This document shows, piece by piece, positions 8,072 to 16,248 of a stretch of 16,623 nt of DNA. The first letter of the stretch is position 1. Each line of letters starts with the position of its first letter. The notes beneath the pieces were generated by a model, which saw nothing but the letters and a program-made list of their open reading frames with translations, searched no databases and was not told where the DNA came from. This DNA comes from JBEBXQ01 sp040391535. Its GTDB lineage: Bacteria > Bacteroidota > Bacteroidia > Cytophagales > Spirosomataceae. The stretch lies in assembly GCA_040391535.1 (NCBI GenBank), contig JBEBXQ010000109.1, positions 1-16,623 on the forward strand. The letters run 5' to 3'. The position numbers and the translations under genes were made by a program.

Positions 8072-8650
8072 ATGCAGGATTTTTCTATCTATTTTGAACT
8101 CGGATGGCAGCATATTCTGGATCTTTCGGGATACGATCACATTTTATTCGTCACGGCCCTTTGCGGGATTTATCTTTTTCAGGACTGGCGGAAAATTCTG
8201 GTACTGGTGACCGCATTCACGATCGGACATTCAATAACACTGGCATTGAGTGTTTTTGATGTGGTGAAAATAAATACAGAACTGATTGAGTTTCTGATTC
8301 CCGTTACCATTCTGATCACCGCCTTTTCCAACATTATCCGGAAAAAACCTGAAACGGGTTCGGGCTGGCTGATTTATGGATACGCGCTATTCTTCGGACT
8401 GATTCACGGAATGGGTTTTTCCAATTATCTCCGTTCACTCCTCGGACAGGAAAACAGTATTACATGGCCACTGTTTGCATTCAATGCAGGCCTTGAAGTC
8501 GGTCAGCTTCTGATTGTCATTTCTGTATTGGTACTCTCCGCTCTGATGACTACTTTCTTTGGAGTTTCGCGGAAAGACTGGCGTTTTTTCCTTTCTTCCG
8601 CTATTTTTGGTATATCATTGGTTATGGCACTTGAACGTATCCCTGTTTAA
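8072..8650 (+). CDS. HupE/UreJ-like membrane protein
   Basis: A 192-residue membrane protein with about six hydrophobic helices, normal for Bacteroidota HupE/UreJ proteins. The reading frame stays open up to 7979, but the family starts at MQDFSIYFELGWQHILD, so the ATG at 8072 is chosen; the earlier part (NSRGTKTKIVFLSDG) has no family resemblance. Conserved polar residues suited to metal binding lie in the helices: H14 in GWQHILD, D22/H23 in GYDHILF, H53 in TIGHSIT, H112 in GLIHGMGFS, and N138/E142 in FNAGLEVGQ. HupE and UreJ are secondary nickel (or cobalt) permeases of hydrogenase and urease loci. No hydrogenase or urease gene is present here, so the substrate is open. It ends 13 nt before the M1 peptidase start, and the two are very likely one transcript. 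Confidence 0.87.
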   Translation: MQDFSIYFELGWQHILDLSGYDHILFVTALCGIYLFQDWRKILVLVTAFTIGHSITLALSVFDVVKINTELIEFLIPVTILITAFSNIIRKKPETGSGWLIYGYALFFGLIHGMGFSNYLRSLLGQENSITWPLFAFNAGLEVGQLLIVISVLVLSALMTTFFGVSRKDWRFFLSSAIFGISLVMALERIPV

Positions 8651-8655
8651 AAGGA
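8651..8655 (+). promoter_or_regulatory. Shine-Dalgarno AAGGA that fixes the M1 peptidase start
   Basis: AAGGA directly follows the HupE stop codon and lies 8 nt before the ATG at 8664. It is one of the few clear ribosome-binding sites in the window. It supports the start at MKKLHYIV over the longer frame opening at 8559 inside hupE. Confidence 0.7.
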
Positions 8656-8663
8656 ATAAGTAC

Positions 8664-11006
8664 ATGAAAAAATTGCATTATATAGTAGCAGGATTCTTAA
8701 TGATTGGTTGTACGGCATTTGCCCAGAATGTACCCAATCCCGGCTCCAATCACGGCAACAAATTTGAGCAGTTAGGCACCGTATTGAGTGATCCTAACAT
8801 TTACAGAACCGCGTCGGGTGCTCCCGGTCCCCATTACTGGCAGCAAAAGGCCGACTACGTTATCAATGTAGAGGTGGATGATCAGCATCAGCAGGTCATT
8901 GGTTCTGAAACAGTAACCTATACCAATAATTCACCGGATCCGCTTACGTATCTATGGGTCCAGCTTGATGAAAATGAGCACGCCCCTGATGCGGAAAACA
9001 AATCTTTCGACGGAAGTTCCATGAATGAAAAAATGACGGTCAGTCAGTTAAAGCGTTTAATGGGTAGCGAAAAGGACTTGGGTGTGAAAATTCAGAAGGT
9101 AACGGATGCTTCGGGAAAACCGCTTCTGTATACCATTAATAATACCATGATGCGGATCGAAATGCCGGTAACACTGAAACCCGGTACTAAATTTGTTTTT
9201 AAAATTGACTGGAAATATAACATCAGCGACCGCATGGAAGAAGGTGGCCGGGGTGGTTTTGAGTATTTTTCAGAAGACGGTAATTACCTTTATACCATTG
9301 CACAATGGTACCCGAGAATGGCCGTTTATTCCGATTTTCAGGGTTGGCAGAACAAGCAGTTCACGGGCCGCGGCGAATTTGCTCTTGTGTTTGGGGATTA
9401 TAAGGTAAATATTACCGTTCCGGCTGATCATGTCGTAGGAGCCACCGGTGAATGCCGCAATTATCAGCAGGTTTTAACACCGGCACAGTTTAACCGCTGG
9501 AAAGAAGCTCAGCATACTGACGAACCTGTTGAAGTAGTGACGCTCGAAGAAGCAAAGCAGGCAATGAAATCAAAAGCTGCCGGTAAGAAAACCTGGATTT
9601 ATGAAGCTAAAAATGTCAGGGATTTTGCATTTGTTACTTCCCGCCGACTGGTGTGGGATGCTATGCGTGTGAAGGATGGAATTGAAAACAACACACCAAT
9701 GGCGATGTCTTATTATGGTCCGGAAGCGTATCCGTTGTACCGTCGCTATTCCACAAAAGTGGTAGCCCATACACTCCGGTCTTATTCGAAGCATTCTATA
9801 CCTTATCCTTACCCTGTAGCCATTTCAGTCGAAGCTGCTAATGGTATGGAATACCCGATGATCTGTTTCAATTATGGGCGGGCCGACAAAGATGGTACCT
9901 ATAGCGAAGCTACCAAGTATGGCATGATCAGTGTGATTATCCATGAAGTGGGCCATAATTTTTTTCCGATGATTGTCAATTCGGATGAAAGACAATGGAC
10001 CTGGATGGATGAAGGACTGAATACGTTCCTGCAGTTTCTGGCTGAGCAGGAGTTGGACAAAGACTATCCTTCCAGACGGGGGCCTGCGCATAAGATTACT
10101 GACTATATGAAACTACCGAAAGATCAGCTGGAGCCAATCATGACCAACTCGGAGAATATCGTGCAGTTTGGTCCCAATGCTTATGCCAAACCTGCTACGG
10201 CCTTGAATGTGCTGCGTGAAACCATCATGGGCCGTGAACTTTTTGATTACGCTTTTAAAGAATATGCAAGGCGCTGGGCCTTCAAACACCCTACACCTGC
10301 GGACCTGTTCCGTACCATGGAAGATGCATCGGCGGTTGATCTGGACTGGTTCTGGAGAGGCTGGTTCTTTTCGACAGATCCGGTAGATATTTCACTGGAT
10401 TATGTGGAACACTTTAAACTGAATTCAGGTCAGCCTGAACTGGTGCAGGCTGAGCGTAAAGCGGCCTGGGAACAGGACCTGCAGACCATTTCGAGAAACA
10501 GAAACATAGAGGAAAATCTTAAGTTTGAAATAGAATCCGATACTTCTCTTTCTGATTTCTATCATAAATGGGACCGTTTTGCTGTAACTGATCAGGAAAA
10601 GAAGGCGTATGAGCAGAAATACCAGTCGCTGAGCCCGGATGAAAAAGCGGTATTTGATGGCAGTGTTCATTTTTATGAACTGAAGTTTTCGAACCTTGGC
10701 GGACTGGTAATGCCCATTATTCTGGAATGGACCTATACCGATGGTACCACGGACGTAGAGAAAATATCAGCTTATATCTGGCGTAAAAATGAGTATGAAG
10801 TAACCAAAGTATTTGCCAAAAAGAAGGAAGTAAAATCAGTTCGGCTGGATCCTTTCCGGGAAACTGCTGATATTGATGAAGAAAATAACTACTGGCCAAG
10901 ACAGCATGTGCCTTCAAGATTTGAATTGTTCAGACAAGGAAGCGGACCGGTAAGAGGGGCCTCAAGCGGTGATAATCCTATGAAAAGAGCCCGGCAATCT
11001 AAGTAG
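8664..11006 (+). CDS. Secreted M1 family zinc metallopeptidase
   Basis: A 780-residue exported peptidase. The frame is open from 8559, but that would overlap HupE by about 90 nt. The start at 8664 has an AAGGA ribosome-binding site and begins a normal signal peptide (MKKLHYIVAGFLMIGCTAFA, cut before QNVPN). A lipobox reading through C16 is possible but weak. The N-terminal beta-rich domain (about 50-330) precedes the gluzincin catalytic domain. The zinc site is HEVGH at 427-431 with E450 in WMDEGLNT, at the canonical HEXXH-18-E spacing. The exopeptidase motif appears as GMEYP at 394-398, the GxMEN variant seen in this subgroup. Y507 in AYAKPATAL is the likely transition-state tyrosine. The C-terminus ends in a basic PMKRARQSK tail with no type IX secretion domain, so a periplasmic or outer-membrane location is inferred. 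The substrate is unknown. It is the second gene of a unit with HupE/UreJ. Confidence 0.93.
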   Translation: MKKLHYIVAGFLMIGCTAFAQNVPNPGSNHGNKFEQLGTVLSDPNIYRTASGAPGPHYWQQKADYVINVEVDDQHQQVIGSETVTYTNNSPDPLTYLWVQLDENEHAPDAENKSFDGSSMNEKMTVSQLKRLMGSEKDLGVKIQKVTDASGKPLLYTINNTMMRIEMPVTLKPGTKFVFKIDWKYNISDRMEEGGRGGFEYFSEDGNYLYTIAQWYPRMAVYSDFQGWQNKQFTGRGEFALVFGDYKVNITVPADHVVGATGECRNYQQVLTPAQFNRWKEAQHTDEPVEVVTLEEAKQAMKSKAAGKKTWIYEAKNVRDFAFVTSRRLVWDAMRVKDGIENNTPMAMSYYGPEAYPLYRRYSTKVVAHTLRSYSKHSIPYPYPVAISVEAANGMEYPMICFNYGRADKDGTYSEATKYGMISVIIHEVGHNFFPMIVNSDERQWTWMDEGLNTFLQFLAEQELDKDYPSRRGPAHKITDYMKLPKDQLEPIMTNSENIVQFGPNAYAKPATALNVLRETIMGRELFDYAFKEYARRWAFKHPTPADLFRTMEDASAVDLDWFWRGWFFSTDPVDISLDYVEHFKLNSGQPELVQAERKAAWEQDLQTISRNRNIEENLKFEIESDTSLSDFYHKWDRFAVTDQEKKAYEQKYQSLSPDEKAVFDGSVHFYELKFSNLGGLVMPIILEWTYTDGTTDVEKISAYIWRKNEYEVTKVFAKKKEVKSVRLDPFRETADIDEENNYWPRQHVPSRFELFRQGSGPVRGASSGDNPMKRARQSK

Positions 11007-11035
11007 TAATCATTCTTTTAGCGTATAAATAACAG

Positions 11036-11074
11036 CCGGTCTGGTAATCCTTCAGGTATCCAGACCGGTTTTTT
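11036..11074 (+). terminator. Terminator after the M1 peptidase gene
   Basis: CCGGTCTGG (11036-11044) pairs with CCAGACCGG (11060-11068) across a 15-nt loop and is followed by TTTTTT (11069-11074). It ends the HupE-M1 transcript and separates it from the SGNH-PVC pair. Confidence 0.87.
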
Positions 11075-11105
11075 ATTTTCCTTTTGCATACTATTTTATA
11101 AAAAT

Positions 11106-11144
11106 TTTCCGGTAAAAATGTGTTTTCAGTATGTTTACCGGAAA
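11106..11144. repeat. Inverted repeat in the leader of the SGNH-PVC unit
   Basis: TTTCCGGTAAA (11106-11116) and TTTACCGGAAA (11134-11144) form a perfect 11-bp inverted repeat with a 17-nt spacer. No T tract follows on the plus strand, so it is not an ordinary terminator for the upstream gene. On the minus strand a short A/T run follows, but there is no gene for it to serve. It could be an operator for a dimeric regulator or an mRNA hairpin. The rest of the 315-bp gap between M1 and SGNH holds only the terminator upstream and the possible small ORF downstream. Confidence 0.6.
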
Positions 11145-11221
11145 GAGCAGGACTGTTTTACTATTTTCTATGGATATAATGCAACATTATAAATATTAAC
11201 CAATTAAATAATTTCCTGAAC

Positions 11222-11317
11222 GTGAACAAGATCCGAAATCACTGGCTGCGTAAAATGCTTGCTTTTGTTACTCCTGCTTTAACTTTATTTTCCCCGAAAA
11301 GATTACTTAATACTTAA
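11222..11317 (+). CDS. Possible small ORF (31 codons, GTG start)
   Basis: An open frame from GTG at 11222 to TAA at 11315-11317 would encode 31 residues beginning VNKIRNHWLRKMLAF and ending SPKRLLNT, with a hydrophobic middle (MLAFVTPALTLF) flanked by basic residues. It ends 4 nt before the ATG of the SGNH gene, in a different frame, so it could be a leader peptide, a translational coupler or a small membrane protein. An internal ATG at 11255 would give 20 residues. There is no Shine-Dalgarno and no recognised homologue, and a frame this short can be open by chance. Confidence 0.3.
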   Translation: MNKIRNHWLRKMLAFVTPALTLFSPKRLLNT

Positions 11318-11321
11318 ATTC

Positions 11322-12539
11322 ATGAGAAAAATAAGGAAACTGACCGCTCCCGGTTATATCACATTGTTGTTCCTCTTATGCACTATCTCATCTTTGAATG
11401 CCCAGAATTTCGAACTGAAAGACAATGATCGGGTAGTTTTTCTGGGAAATTCCATTTTTGAGAACGAAAATCAGTTTGGCTATCTGGAACTGGCCCTTAC
11501 TACCCGCTGGCCTGATCGTAACATTACCTTCCGGAATATCGGATGGACAGGGGATAATGTTTTTGGAGAAGCCCGGAGCTATTTTACGAATCCGCCTACT
11601 GCTTATGATCTGTTATTGAAGCAGATTACAGACGCCCGGCCAACAATTGTGTTTATTGCTTATGGTGGTATTGAGGCACAGAGCGGAGAAGCCGGCATTT
11701 CCCGCTTTAAGGAAGGTATGAACAAACTTATTGACAAGATTGATGAGCTCGGAGCACGGACCATTTTGCTTTCTCCCATTCCGGTGCTGACAAAGAATGA
11801 TCCGGATAATACAAATAGCCGTAACGCGATGTTATTGAAATATTCAGAAGAAATCTCAAAAATAGCATCCGGAAGAGGGAAAATGTTTGTTGATATTTTT
11901 AATCCGATAAAAACTGTTGGCGAGCAGAATGATTTGTCCGAGAATGGGTTTCATCTGAACAAAACCGGCTATTATTATCTGGCTAACATCCTTGAGAAAG
12001 GATTAGGATTATCCTCAAGGAATAATGAACTGGTCATATCGGTAAACAAGCAGAGCGCGGAATCCTCAATCCCCGTGAAAGTAGAAGGTACGGAGAAAGT
12101 GTTTTCCGGACTATCATTTACTCTGGAAGATAAAATGCTGCCACTGCTGCAACCTGAAAACCTTCAGCCTGATCAGAATAATAAACGTATTATTAAGATT
12201 ACCGGTTTGAAGAAGGGTATTTATTCCCTGAAAGCTGACAGCGATCTGATTGCAGTTGCCAATGCCGATGAATGGGCAAAAGGTGTTCCCGTTACGGAAG
12301 GATTGTCATTTCAGAAGTCCCGCCAGCTTCAGGCGATGATTGTGAAAAAAAGTGACATCTTTTTTCAGCAGTACCGTCCGCTTAACCGTACCTATATTGT
12401 AGGGTTCAGGAAATACGAACAAGGTCGTCATCAGGAAGGTCTGGACAATATGAATATTTTAATCACCTGGCTCGAAACGCAGATCATATCACAGCGTACT
12501 CCGGCAGCTCAGGCTTACCAACTTATCCCGGTAAAATAA
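11322..12539 (+). CDS. Exported SGNH/GDSL-like protein of the PVC-cytochrome pair
   Basis: A 405-residue protein with a clear signal peptide (positively charged MRKIRK, hydrophobic ITLLFLLCTI, cut after NAQ). The SGNH fold occupies about residues 35-230: block I is FLGNSIFE (S44), a block II-like GWTGDNV follows at 75-81, block III is AYGGIEAQSGEAG near 113-125, and block V is NGFHLNKTGY (H211). The GDS motif is GNS, the block III Asn is Ile117, and the Asp of DxxH is Asn208. Ser and His remain but the triad is altered. The C-terminal part has the FFQQYRPLNRTYIVGFRKYEQGR segment typical of SGNH proteins that accompany PVC-type cytochromes in Planctomycetes, Verrucomicrobia and Bacteroidota. 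An esterase/deacetylase role on carbohydrate is the usual family guess; activity here is uncertain. It ends 1 nt before the PVC gene start, implying translational coupling. Confidence 0.85.
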   Translation: MRKIRKLTAPGYITLLFLLCTISSLNAQNFELKDNDRVVFLGNSIFENENQFGYLELALTTRWPDRNITFRNIGWTGDNVFGEARSYFTNPPTAYDLLLKQITDARPTIVFIAYGGIEAQSGEAGISRFKEGMNKLIDKIDELGARTILLSPIPVLTKNDPDNTNSRNAMLLKYSEEISKIASGRGKMFVDIFNPIKTVGEQNDLSENGFHLNKTGYYYLANILEKGLGLSSRNNELVISVNKQSAESSIPVKVEGTEKVFSGLSFTLEDKMLPLLQPENLQPDQNNKRIIKITGLKKGIYSLKADSDLIAVANADEWAKGVPVTEGLSFQKSRQLQAMIVKKSDIFFQQYRPLNRTYIVGFRKYEQGRHQEGLDNMNILITWLETQIISQRTPAAQAYQLIPVK

Positions 12540-12540
12540 A

Positions 12541-15500
12541 ATGAGAAATTTACAGAGAAATAAACGAAGGATCGGATCAAAAACATTTGAGACGATCAAA
12601 GAAACCATAACTGCCGGGCGCAGCATGATACCTTTCAGTGGCAAGGCAGCAAAATGGCTATGTGGTTTGCTGATCATTCCTGCAGCCATGCTGATCACTT
12701 CTTCAGGTAATATGGAAGACAGGAAATATACCCCTGACCCTGATCCTGCGAAAGAACTGGAATCTTTTGAAATTGAGGAAGGGTTTGAAATTTCATTGTT
12801 TGCCGCAGAACCAATGGTCGTCAAACCTATCCAGATGAACTGGGATGCTGACGGCAGATTATGGGTGGTAAGCAGCGAGTCTTATCCGCATGTGAAGACA
12901 GGGGAGGAGGCTAATGATAAAATTTACGTGCTGGAAGATACAGATGGTGACGGAAAAGCAGATAAATCAACCATTTTCGCCGACGGCTTGCTTACACCAA
13001 CCGGAATTCTGCCGGGAGACGGCGGCGTATATGTTGCTAATTCTACAGAAATTCTTTTTTTGCAGGATACCGACGGCGATGGAAAAGCAGATAAGCGGAC
13101 TAAGGTACTGACAGGTTTCGGTACAGCAGATACCCACCACCTGATCCATACTTTCCGCTGGGGACCTGATGGTGACTTTTACTTCAACCAGTCTATTTAC
13201 ATTTACAGCCACGTAGAAACTCCGTCAGGAGTGAAGCGCCTGGAAGGCGGGGGGGTATGGCAGCTGAAACCTAAAACGCTGGATCTGGAGGTTTTTGCAA
13301 AAGGGCTTGTGAATCCCTGGGGATTACAGTTCAACCGCTGGGGGGCTTCATTCCTGACCGACGGCGCCGGTGGTGAAGGGATTAATTATGGATTTCCGGG
13401 TGCAACTTTTGTAACCGCCCCGGGTGCCGAAAGGATTATCAGAGGATTGAATCCCGGTCAGCCCAAGCACAGCGGTCTGGAAATGATTTCAGGAAGGCAT
13501 TTGCCTGAATCCTGGGAAGGAAGTGTAATTACGAACGACTTCAGGGCCAATCGTATCAACCGCTTCAAACTGGAAGAGCAGGGAAGTGGCTATGTTTCCA
13601 AGCAAATGGAAGATCTTCTCTGGACTAAAAATGTAGCTTTCAGACCGGTGGATATTTCACTGGGTCCGGATGGAGCCATCTATATTGCTGACTGGTATAA
13701 TCCTATTATTCAGCATGGAGAAGTCGATTTTCACGACCCGCGCCGCGACCACAAGCATGGCAGAATCTGGAAAATTACAGCGAAAAACAGGCCGTTGGTT
13801 AAAACACCGAAGCTGGAAAAAGCGGATATGAATACGCTGCTTGAAGCTTTGAAATCTCCTGAAGACTGGACCCGCCTGCAAGCAAAGCAGGTGTTGAAGA
13901 ACCGTGGTGCCAAAGATGTTATTCCGGCTCTTGAAAACTGGATAGGCAATCTGGATAAGAACGCCCCGGATTATGAGCATCATCTTTTGGAAGGACTGTG
14001 GGTATATCAGTCACTGAATACCATTAATGAAAAACTGCTGCTTTCTTTACTGAATGCCAAAGAGCAAAATGCCAGAGCAGCCGCTTTACGGGTGCTTAAT
14101 GCCTGGTCTGATAACATATCAGATACTCCAAAATTATTAGCCGGTGCTACCGCTGATCCGCATCCGCGCGTGCGGCTGGAAGGCGTGATCGCTTTGCGGA
14201 AACTGAAATCTGCAGATGCCGCTAAAATGGCCTTGTCCGTACTTGATAATCAAATGGATGAATTCCTGGATTATGCCTTATGGCAGACCATGCGTGAGTT
14301 GGAACCGCAATGGATTGCACGCATTAAACAGGAACCTGCCTTCTTAGGGAACGCTAAAAAAACGGTATATGCATTGAAATCAGTGAATGACCCTGAAGCA
14401 GTGAGCCGTCTTGTTGAGTTTTATAAAAACGGTCAGGTCCCTGCAGAATATCAGAGAGATGTGATGAGCTCCATAGCGAAATGGGGGAAAGCCAGTGATC
14501 TCGACGTAATTTTTGACATTGCCGTAAGCGAAAAGCAAAATACAGCGACTGAGCTGAGTACCCTTGAAGATGCCGCGCGTCAGAGAAAAATCAAGCCAGC
14601 GAATAATCTGAACCGCATTACTTCATTTGTAACTCACGATAATGATGCCGTGGCAGCAAGTGCTATTCGTCTGATCGGCTTTTGGGGTATGGAAAATCAA
14701 AGCGGCCAGTTGGTGGAATTGATTCAGAAAGGGGATAGAAATATTAAGAAGGCCGGCTTGAACGCACTGGCGTTTATGAATACGGATGCTTCCAAAAAGC
14801 TGATCGCAGGTATGACTGAAGCTAAAAACACACCGGAACTCAGACTGCTTGCTATCGCTCAGCTGGCTACTTTTGATGCGAAAGAAGCAGCAGCAAGTGG
14901 AGTGAAACTTTTGCAGAATTTACCGGAAAACACAGATCCTACTGAATTTTTCCAGGCATTTATCGGAAACAGGCAGTCTGTAGGTGTATTGGGTGAAACG
15001 CTGAAGGAAAATAAGATTCCGGTCGAAATTGCGAAAATAGGCAGACAGGTGGTACAAAGGCAATTGCCCTGGTACAGACACCGTGATGACGATGTCACAC
15101 AGCTGAAAGCAGCGCTGGAGGCGTCAGGTGGAGTGTTGCCGAAGGAGAATATGAAGCAGGATCTGAACAATCAGGAAATTTCCGGCCTTGCCACTTTGAT
15201 TAAGTCTTCTGCTGATGCAGCAAAGGGAGAATTGATTTTCCGTAAACCTGAACTCAACTGTATGACCTGCCACGCGATCGGTGGAGCCGGCGGTCTGATT
15301 GGTCCTGATCTCAGCAGTATCGGTACCAGCTCACCTGTTGAGACCATTATAAAATCGGTGATTGACCCTACTTTTTCCATTAAGGAAGGGTATGAGCTGC
15401 AAAGGGTTGTCAAAAAAGATGGCAATGAAATGATGGGTTACCTTGTCAGTGATGGTAATTCTGAAATTATTATCCGGGATGTAACGGGCCATGAAACAGC

Positions 15501-16101
15501 TATTGCGAAAAGCCAGGTAGATAAAATTGAAAACATTCCGGGCTCTTTAATGCCTCCCGGACTTACTGCCGGGCTGGACAGAGATGAGTTTGTGAATCTG
15601 ATCGGATTCATTTCAAAACTGGGTGAATCCGGTGATTTCAGAGTGCCGAATGTACGCTTCGTCCGAAGATGGGAAACCGTGGTAAGCGATGCTGCAACCG
15701 TAAAAAAGATTAAAGAAGAAGGACTCGGCTACCTGGTGAAAACCAATGCAAAACTGAGTGTACAGCCTGCCTATAGTAAAGTTGCCGGAGATTTGCCGTT
15801 GGATGAATTGCCGGTAGTGGAAGTGGCAGCCAATAAAAAGTACAGCATTGTGAAGTTTGATGTCGAGGTAATCGCCAAAGGTAATGTCAGTTTTCTGCTG
15901 AATAGCCCGACCGGGATATCAGCGTGGGCTGATCAGAAATCTGTTAAACCGGAAGGCAATAAGCTAACGACCGAGCTTACACAGGGTATGCACAGGATTA
16001 CGCTGGTAATTGACCGTTCCGTTCATAAGGAGGGAAATATCAGCATTCAGATACCTGAAGGTGAAGGCACCGGACAGACCCGTCTGGTAATGGGCAGGTA
16101 A
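12541..16101 (+). CDS. PVC-type heme-binding CxxCH protein (propeller-HEAT-cytochrome)
   Basis: A large 1186-residue exported protein. The first 38 residues are basic, followed by a hydrophobic segment (about 39-55, WLCGLLIIPAAMLITSS) acting as signal peptide or anchor. An alternative ATG at 12625 (residue 29) would give a more ordinary signal peptide. The N-terminal beta-propeller (about 70-425) resembles the PVC membrane-bound dehydrogenase/sorbosone dehydrogenase domain: FEISLFAAEP, two DTDGDGKADK calcium-type loops at 133-142 and 176-185, and the hallmark DPRRDHKHGRIWKIT near 400-414. HEAT-like helical repeats follow (about 430-860). A class I cytochrome domain has CMTCH at 907-911 (heme c) and a likely axial Met1004 in GSLMPPG. 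The last ~150 residues are a beta-rich region that may bind carbohydrate. A periplasmic electron-accepting sugar or alcohol dehydrogenase role is the family guess. It is coupled to the SGNH gene by a 1-nt gap and followed by a terminator. Confidence 0.92.
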   Translation: MRNLQRNKRRIGSKTFETIKETITAGRSMIPFSGKAAKWLCGLLIIPAAMLITSSGNMEDRKYTPDPDPAKELESFEIEEGFEISLFAAEPMVVKPIQMNWDADGRLWVVSSESYPHVKTGEEANDKIYVLEDTDGDGKADKSTIFADGLLTPTGILPGDGGVYVANSTEILFLQDTDGDGKADKRTKVLTGFGTADTHHLIHTFRWGPDGDFYFNQSIYIYSHVETPSGVKRLEGGGVWQLKPKTLDLEVFAKGLVNPWGLQFNRWGASFLTDGAGGEGINYGFPGATFVTAPGAERIIRGLNPGQPKHSGLEMISGRHLPESWEGSVITNDFRANRINRFKLEEQGSGYVSKQMEDLLWTKNVAFRPVDISLGPDGAIYIADWYNPIIQHGEVDFHDPRRDHKHGRIWKITAKNRPLVKTPKLEKADMNTLLEALKSPEDWTRLQAKQVLKNRGAKDVIPALENWIGNLDKNAPDYEHHLLEGLWVYQSLNTINEKLLLSLLNAKEQNARAAALRVLNAWSDNISDTPKLLAGATADPHPRVRLEGVIALRKLKSADAAKMALSVLDNQMDEFLDYALWQTMRELEPQWIARIKQEPAFLGNAKKTVYALKSVNDPEAVSRLVEFYKNGQVPAEYQRDVMSSIAKWGKASDLDVIFDIAVSEKQNTATELSTLEDAARQRKIKPANNLNRITSFVTHDNDAVAASAIRLIGFWGMENQSGQLVELIQKGDRNIKKAGLNALAFMNTDASKKLIAGMTEAKNTPELRLLAIAQLATFDAKEAAASGVKLLQNLPENTDPTEFFQAFIGNRQSVGVLGETLKENKIPVEIAKIGRQVVQRQLPWYRHRDDDVTQLKAALEASGGVLPKENMKQDLNNQEISGLATLIKSSADAAKGELIFRKPELNCMTCHAIGGAGGLIGPDLSSIGTSSPVETIIKSVIDPTFSIKEGYELQRVVKKDGNEMMGYLVSDGNSEIIIRDVTGHETAIAKSQVDKIENIPGSLMPPGLTAGLDRDEFVNLIGFISKLGESGDFRVPNVRFVRRWETVVSDAATVKKIKEEGLGYLVKTNAKLSVQPAYSKVAGDLPLDELPVVEVAANKKYSIVKFDVEVIAKGNVSFLLNSPTGISAWADQKSVKPEGNKLTTELTQGMHRITLVIDRSVHKEGNISIQIPEGEGTGQTRLVMGR

Positions 16102-16111
16102 GATTCCTGTA

Positions 16112-16160
16112 AAATGCAAAAGGAGGTGCTCTTGGTAAAGGGTGCCTCCTTTTTGCATTT
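16112..16160 (+). terminator. Terminator after the PVC-type gene
   Basis: AAATGCAAAAGGAGG (16112-16126) pairs with CCTCCTTTTTGCATTT (16145-16160), with a single bulged base between a run of four A and a run of five T, and an 18-nt loop. The A tract on one side and the T tract on the other make it potentially bidirectional. It ends the SGNH-PVC transcript and isolates it from the repeat array. Confidence 0.8.
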
Positions 16161-16248
16161 GGATAGGGGGGACGGCTTCTATATTTCCCTTAGAAAAAGG
16201 AGTGTTATTTGGGATGGAGGGGTTAGGCGTTTCATCTTCGGGGGTACT
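16161..16248. other. Non-coding spacer, possibly a decayed repeat copy
   Basis: No credible gene. The segment GGATGGAGGGGTTAGGCG followed by TTTCATCTTCGGGGGTACT (about 16212-16248) resembles the second half of the 75-bp repeat downstream (compare ATAGGGGCGTAGCCC and ATATCTTCGTAGAAT). It may be the most decayed edge of the array, by eye only. Confidence 0.35.

Noticed and set aside
8559..8663. Upstream extension of the M1 peptidase frame
   Set aside because: It would overlap the HupE gene and lacks a signal peptide at its start; the ATG at 8664 has a Shine-Dalgarno and a proper signal peptide.
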